Source: Moniliophthora roreri (lineage: Eukaryota; Basidiomycota; Agaricomycetes; Agaricales; Marasmiaceae). From it: a stretch of DNA of 64,000 nucleotides. The stretch is from contig LATX02000219.1 of the NCBI GenBank assembly GCA_001466705.2, positions 186,001-250,000 on the forward strand. The letters run 5' to 3'. Below, piece by piece: positions 60,501-64,000 of the stretch. A program made the translations under genes and the position numbers. The notes below the pieces were generated by a model that saw nothing but the letters and a program-made list of their open reading frames with translations, did not search any database and was not told the origin of the DNA. Within the stretch, counting starts at the first letter, position 1, and each line of letters starts with the position of its first letter.

Positions 60501-61256
60501 CGTTGGAGGTGGCCAAATTCGAAGGTGCGAATATCAGGACAGTGTCAGGCATCAGAGGACAGGTGAAGAAAGGGGTACCAAAACCTGACGGTGCCTTCCG
60601 TGCTACCTTTGAAGACAAGGTTTTGCACTCTGGTGAGTGGACGATACTCGATTGACCTGGGACTAGATTGATAAAGTCCATATACAACTACAGACATCAT
60701 CTTCCTCCGAGCCTGGTACTCCATCTCCCCCCGCAAATTCTACAATCCTGTCACTTCCCTCCTTCTCTCCAATAAATCACGCTGGTCTGGCATGCGTCTT
60801 ACCGGGCAAGTCCGACGTGACGAAGGTTTCAAGACACCTCTAAACATTAAGTCGGCTTACAAAAAAGTCGAACGCGTTCCTCGTAGATTCAATCCGTTAG
60901 TAGTGCCTAGGAAGCTACAAAGCGCGCTACCCTACGCTTCGAAACCCAAGCTCATGAAAGCCCAGAGTAAACCGACTTACATGCAGTCGCGTGCTGTAGT
61001 GATGGAGCCAGAAGAGAGGAAGGCCGTGGCATTAATGCAGCAAATCCGTGCTTTAAGAAAAGATCAGCTCGAAAGGCGAAAGGAGAAGAAGGCTGAGAAG
61101 CGGGCGAAATATCAGAAAGAGGTAGAAAAGGAGGCCGCTAAGAAGGGTGAGAAAGAGAAGGAGAAGAAAAAGGAGTATATGAGAATTGCCGGGCAGAAGA
61201 ATAAACGGCAAGCAGATTTGGAAGAGGGTAGGTCTAGTAAACGACGGAAGACATGA
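57520..61256 (+). CDS. BMS1: Ribosome biogenesis GTPase Bms1 (1170 aa)
   Basis: Five exons: 57520-57627, 57679-58038, 58095-58719, 58776-60632 and 60694-61256. They total 3,513 nt, close to yeast Bms1 (1,183 aa). It is an essential nucleolar GTPase that recruits Rcl1 to the 90S pre-ribosome for 18S rRNA maturation. Seen: a Lys-rich start; the P-loop GPPGVGKT at residues 83-90; [15 protein letters not shown]; the THLD specificity motif; an AARP2CN-type domain; a long acidic middle ([16 protein letters not shown] and others); the C-terminal [17 protein letters not shown] to [11 protein letters not shown] block; [20 protein letters not shown]; and a basic coiled tail ending KRRKT. Intron 2 holds a T12A11 palindrome. 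Confidence 0.97.
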
Positions 61257-61890
61257 GACCATGTTCGGAGTATGTCGTGGGACCCTTGTATTGTATATTC
61301 TCCTGCGGGTGTTGTGCGGTCAATGTACCATCTGTCAACGACATTTCTTCACTTCAGCTGATTTTCCTACGGGTGCATATGAAATCTCGGACCTGAAACG
61401 TGCCTCCATGGGATTTGCTCTAGCCAAGGTCTTCTTTGACAATAAGTGGTAAAGACAGATTATGTATGTGTCGCATGAGAAAAAAAAGCGGGGTATTAGG
61501 CAGGCATACTAGAAATACTGACGTGAAGCAGGATGCAGATGTGAATGCGAATGCGGGAATAAAGTTCTGGAGATGATGCAAGAACATAGTAAGTAGTCAA
61601 ATGCCACGTATGTAAAAATGAAGTCGCGCCGAAGTAAATATACAATGTGGAGAGCCTTCCGGCATATAGTACATTTTGGAAGGGCTTGATGTAGTAACGG
61701 GGTGCGGGGGCGGAAATGAAAGGGGTTGAATCCAAGACGACAAACGCGAGGCAATGTCCAAACAGCAATATAGCACACACACAAGAAAAAGAAGGGAACA
61801 AACATACACGGACAAAGACCGCAGTTGGCCATAAATAACAGACTCCCAGCCAAACGCAGATCGAGCTCAGATTAGACTTTCTTCTCCAAC
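61257..61890. other. Convergent intergenic spacer
   Basis: This is the tail of BMS1 facing the tail of the right-edge gene. No gene or repeat recognised in 634 bp. Confidence 0.5.
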
Positions 61891-64000
61891 TCAAACTCCC
61901 AGCTTTTTCCCCAAACTGAACGCTCCTTCCCAAGCAGGAATTGTAGGATCAGCATCAGCAACCCGCCAATTTCCGATGAAATTTTGACCACCGATGATGG
62001 TTCCATAGAAAAAGATATTTCCCAGACGAGGATTACGCTATAGAAAAGCCGCCGATAAGAAGAGAAAGCGATAGTGAGTATGATGTACGGAAAGAGGTAA
62101 GGAAAGACATCACGTACGGGGCATCTCAAAACTCCCACCAATCCATCATGATGTCTTACACGACCATGAAAAGTATAATGATTCCAAGCTTGTCCATGTC
62201 GATCATCGGTCTCTCCGGTAATGACGACGTCTTGGATTCCATCACATTCCAAAACCTTGTGAGAATCGTGAGGTGGCAATCCATCTTCGATCGATTCCTG
62301 GTACCCGTCCTCTGAATCCGGAATGCTGTTTTGGGCGTCTTCCAAGTCCGCAGGTGATGAAGGAAGTGACATCGAAAGTGGGCAGGCCAAGGGAGAGAGC
62401 GCTTCGTTCTGGTCGCCGTCAGAGTCTGAATGTTGTTCTTGGTCATCCCTGCGAGCCGTCCAAAGCGCCTCCTCCCTGGCGCTGCATCCAGGACAAGTAT
62501 ACTCGTCATGAAAGTGGCCAGGTTCTAATTTCTTTGATGGTAACGAAGGGGAGCTGGTCCAGGATCTTTTGGATACGCCACCGTTACGTCCAGAAGAGCG
62601 TTGGGATTTCAAAGTATGGTAAACATACTCTTTGCGGCTTAGGCTAGTGGAAGTCGGCGGAGGTGGAACAGAGAAAGTCACGCCGTCCCCGTCATTAGTA
62701 GGTTTATACGCCATGCCGTCCGGGAAGTAACCATTGGAAAGACCATCATCATATGCCGGGCGAGGAGAGTCTTCTCCACGACAAGGGATAACATGATTGG
62801 GCGCATAGGAAACGTGCTCCGTAAGCCTCATGTAGACGGGCACAGTCATAAGACCGAGGGTATTTTCCCCGAAATTGGCTGGCAGTGGAACTGCTTCCTC
62901 AAGCTGATCTGCTCCCTCTTGCGGCTGGGCCTGCACTGGAGCGCCGCCATGTAAAAGTGCCTGCAGGTGCTGTTCGCCTGGAATCTATATGTAATCGACA
63001 TATCAGTACGTGATATTTGTGAATGCGAAGCTCAAGATAAGGAAACCCAAAGAGCATATTGGCAGTACGAGAATGAAGAATGATGTAAACAGAACTTACG
63101 AGCATCCTTCCCGACCATAATCCGGTGAGTGAACCGGGGGTGTAGACTCTTCCTTGCCGCGGGGTCCCTGCCATCATGCCGCCATGAGGTGCCTCTTCGC
63201 TATCGTCGCTATCGTCGCTATTATTGCCTGCGTAGGAAGAACGACACTGGCGTAAACGCCACCAGTCATTATCCCACCTCTTACTCAAACAGCCGGATTC
63301 GTCGACCTCTACGACTTGATCAGATTCATCGAAAACGGTGGGCGCTGGTTCTGTCAAAGCCGTACCGCCTCCTTTTCCAAACATCTCGTCGCATGCTAGT
63401 GTGCCGCCTAAGAGACTAGCGTTCATTTCTCGGATATCCTCCTGAGTCGGCGACGGTTCAGCAGATACCATTCGGTCTAGCTCTGAAGACGTGAGTTCAC
63501 GACCGGCTTCGCGTGCTTCGTTCTCGAAGCGTGTTCGGTCCCTCATCCGCTGTTCTTGTCGAGTGAGCGGAAGATGAGGAGGGATAGCGAATGGTACCAT
63601 CTCTCGCCGAGAAAAGTAGAGTAGCTTGGCCGAGTCGGCGACGAGTGGAGTGGTAATGGGTGTTCGTCGTTCAAAGTGAACAGGCAGCCATTGACGACCA
63701 GAGGAGAGGTATATCGGGTATCTACCATGAGGGGTAGGTATGGAAAGGTGGCCATTAGCAGGCGTCTCCGGAAGATTGTAGTGGTTGGGCGGAGCAAAGG
63801 CGGACGGATAACGGTAAGGAACCGTGACGAAGGGTAAAACGAGACTGATTAGCTGCTCCCTGGAATCTTCAGATTCCTTCAATAGACGATCTGAATGGTA
63901 AGCGAAGGGTCAGATTACGTAGAAAGATAAAAATGGTCTGAAACGTACCTTTGGTGGTCAAATACCATAATACCCACAGCGCACACGAGTTTCGGGCATC
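61891..64000 (-). CDS. Large fungal protein, 5' part beyond right edge (partial)
   Basis: Four exons are visible: beyond 64000 to 63949, 63890-63100, 62984-62118 and 62037-61891; all joins are phase-consistent. About 619 residues lie in the window. Seen: DARNSCALWVLWYL at the edge, an FPxxLP-like early part, RKEYVYHTLKSQR, a CPGC pair, long acidic Ser/Asp stretches (NNSDDSDDSEE), and a C-terminal module. The module reads HYTFHGRVRHHDGLVGVLRCP, then FYGTIIGGQNFIGNWR and WEGAFSLGKK. That ending resembles the C-terminal module of agaricomycete F-box proteins, where a GR(V)..WDGL block precedes a GYxxGGNFVGxWR block. An F-box would lie outside the window, so this is inference. No catalytic motif seen. 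Confidence 0.75.

Noticed and set aside
1..64000. CRISPR arrays, operons, ribosome binding sites, riboswitches, tRNA and rRNA genes
   Set aside because: The window is fungal nuclear DNA. No spaced-repeat array was seen, and no tRNA B-box with matching arms or rRNA was recognised by eye; a tRNAscan run could still find one.

Overview
The window is nuclear DNA from a filamentous basidiomycete, most likely an agaricomycete. Genes are split by 50-65 bp GT-AG introns, and the identifiable proteins are fungal: Bms1, Ypd1, Spo7, 2-oxoglutarate dehydrogenase E1, Zn2Cys6 regulators and a FucP-type sugar permease. I rebuilt exon structures by hand from splice sites and reading phase. For nearly every gene called complete, the exons sum to a whole number of codons ending in a stop. 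The one exception is the FucP-type permease.

Layout. (1) 1-14.4 kb: the 3'-running part of a conserved hypothetical gene leaves the left edge. It is followed by a small DUF427 gene, two tandem paralogues of a putative LRAT/papain-like-fold protein inside a ~2.6 kb segmental duplication, a family III CoA-transferase, and a 782-residue agaricomycete protein ending in two Zn2Cys6 clusters encoded by a duplicated exon. (2) 14.4-18.9 kb is gene-free. (3) 18.9-27.6 kb: a second Zn2Cys6 regulator, a CLYBL/HpcH-type citramalyl-CoA lyase, a 1.0 kb non-autonomous Tc1/mariner-like element that abuts a broken gene, and the E1 subunit of 2-oxoglutarate dehydrogenase. (4) 28.2-45.1 kb: an AT-rich transposon island almost devoid of CpG. 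It holds a hAT-type MITE, a PIF/Harbinger-like MITE, a Tc1/mariner element whose transposase is broken by one stop, a full-length decayed Ty1/copia retrotransposon with both LTRs and a 5 bp target duplication, and a younger solo LTR nested inside it. The CpG-poor zone ends abruptly within an exon of a living membrane-protein gene. (5) 45.7-64 kb is ordinary euchromatin: YPD1, a Cep57/PPC89-domain spindle-pole protein, SPO7, a FucP-like permease, BMS1 and the 3' part of a gene leaving the right edge.

How genes may work together. The CoA-transferase (9.2-10.8 kb), Zn2Cys6 regulator (18.9 kb) and citramalyl-CoA lyase (21-22.4 kb) could be parts of an itaconate or C5-dicarboxylate catabolic group, lying next to the enzyme that makes succinyl-CoA; this is inference. 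The most notable structural observations are the duplicated zinc-cluster exon (possible alternative exons), the gene-conversion-like mosaic between the tandem paralogues, and the sharp CpG-depletion border. I did not find a clear, previously undescribed multi-gene system.
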